Below, piece after piece: positions 12,405-12,462 of a stretch of 12,462 nt of DNA; the stretch's first letter is position 1, and each line of letters starts with the position of its first letter. The DNA comes from Lachnospiraceae bacterium (GTDB taxonomy: Bacteria; Bacillota; Clostridia; Lachnospirales; Lachnospiraceae). The notes beneath the pieces are model-generated. The model had not been told where the DNA came from and did no database searches. It worked only from the letters and a program-made list of their open reading frames with translations. Location: positions 8,120 through 20,581 of the forward strand of contig JAAUZS010000069.1 in assembly GCA_014804495.1 (NCBI GenBank). Reading direction: 5' to 3'. Made by a program: the position numbers and the translations under genes.

Positions 12405-12462
12405 ATGGCAAATTTTTACGAGGTAATTGAGATGTAAAACTGAATATGTGGTACAGGCAATT
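12405..12462 (+). pseudogene. Start of an unidentified gene, apparently frameshifted after ten codons
   Basis: An ideal ribosome site (AAAGGAGA, 12391-12398) and a good promoter lead to ATG at 12405, but the frame reads only MANFYEVIEM before TAA at 12435-12437. Another frame continues open to the window edge. One added base near 12431 would give IE(D/N)VKLNMWYRQ; the third frame gives KTEYVVQAI. A one-base loss or a sequencing error in a real gene is the simplest reading. A genuine ten-codon leader peptide is possible. The protein family is not recognisable from this short piece. Confidence 0.4.

Overview
The window looks like a chromosomal segment of a low-G+C Bacillota, most likely a clostridium of the Lachnospiraceae type. 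The evidence is the AT-rich DNA, strong AGGAGG-type ribosome binding sites, sigma-A style promoters with 17-bp spacers, tRNA genes without encoded CCA, and gene families typical of gut Clostridia. The organism is inferred from composition and family resemblance only.

Layout. 1-862 (+): the tail of a BMP-family ABC-transporter lipoprotein, overlapping a metallophosphoesterase. 1039-2070 (+): an XRE regulator with a helical C-terminus and its own promoter and palindromic operator candidate. 2128-3883 (-): an ECF sigma factor translationally coupled to a membrane anti-sigma-like protein whose outer part ends in an NlpC/P60 domain with Cys replaced by Ser. 3990-4342 (-): a tRNA-Leu(TAG) unit with its own promoter and terminator and two tandem tRNA-mimicking repeats in its 3' trailer. 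4334-5905 (-): a MATE exporter with a long leader holding a terminator hairpin, a leader peptide and mutually exclusive hairpins. 6066-6640 (+): two small proteins, one HicB/DUF1902-like. 6652-7281 (-): a tRNA operon Arg-His-Gln-Lys, whose last gene is again followed by two tandem tRNA-mimicking repeats before a terminator. 7358-8884 (-): two conserved proteins of unknown function. 9120-10732 (-): an acetyltransferase/methyltransferase pair behind a decayed RelB/DinJ-type antitoxin. 10902-11147 (+): tRNA-Pro and tRNA-Gly behind a consensus promoter. 11172-12462 (+): two more GNAT acetyltransferases and the start of a further, apparently broken, reading frame.

The most unusual signal is the pair of tRNA trailers. 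In both, units of 59-62 bp contain an exact copy of the last 15-16 nt of the adjacent tRNA, ending at the discriminator base, a reverse complement of that tRNA's own T-arm, and a similar A/G-rich linker (tRNA sense). The tRNA-derived parts differ between Leu and Lys, but the architecture and linker are shared. A third, diverged hairpin of the same type lies between the convergent XRE and anti-sigma genes. No integrase, transposase, CRISPR array or rRNA gene is visible.

The second striking signal is the MATE leader, which resembles ribosome-mediated attenuation of drug-resistance genes. The third is the sigma/anti-sigma pair with an apparently inactivated peptidase domain, which would be expected to bind rather than cut its ligand.
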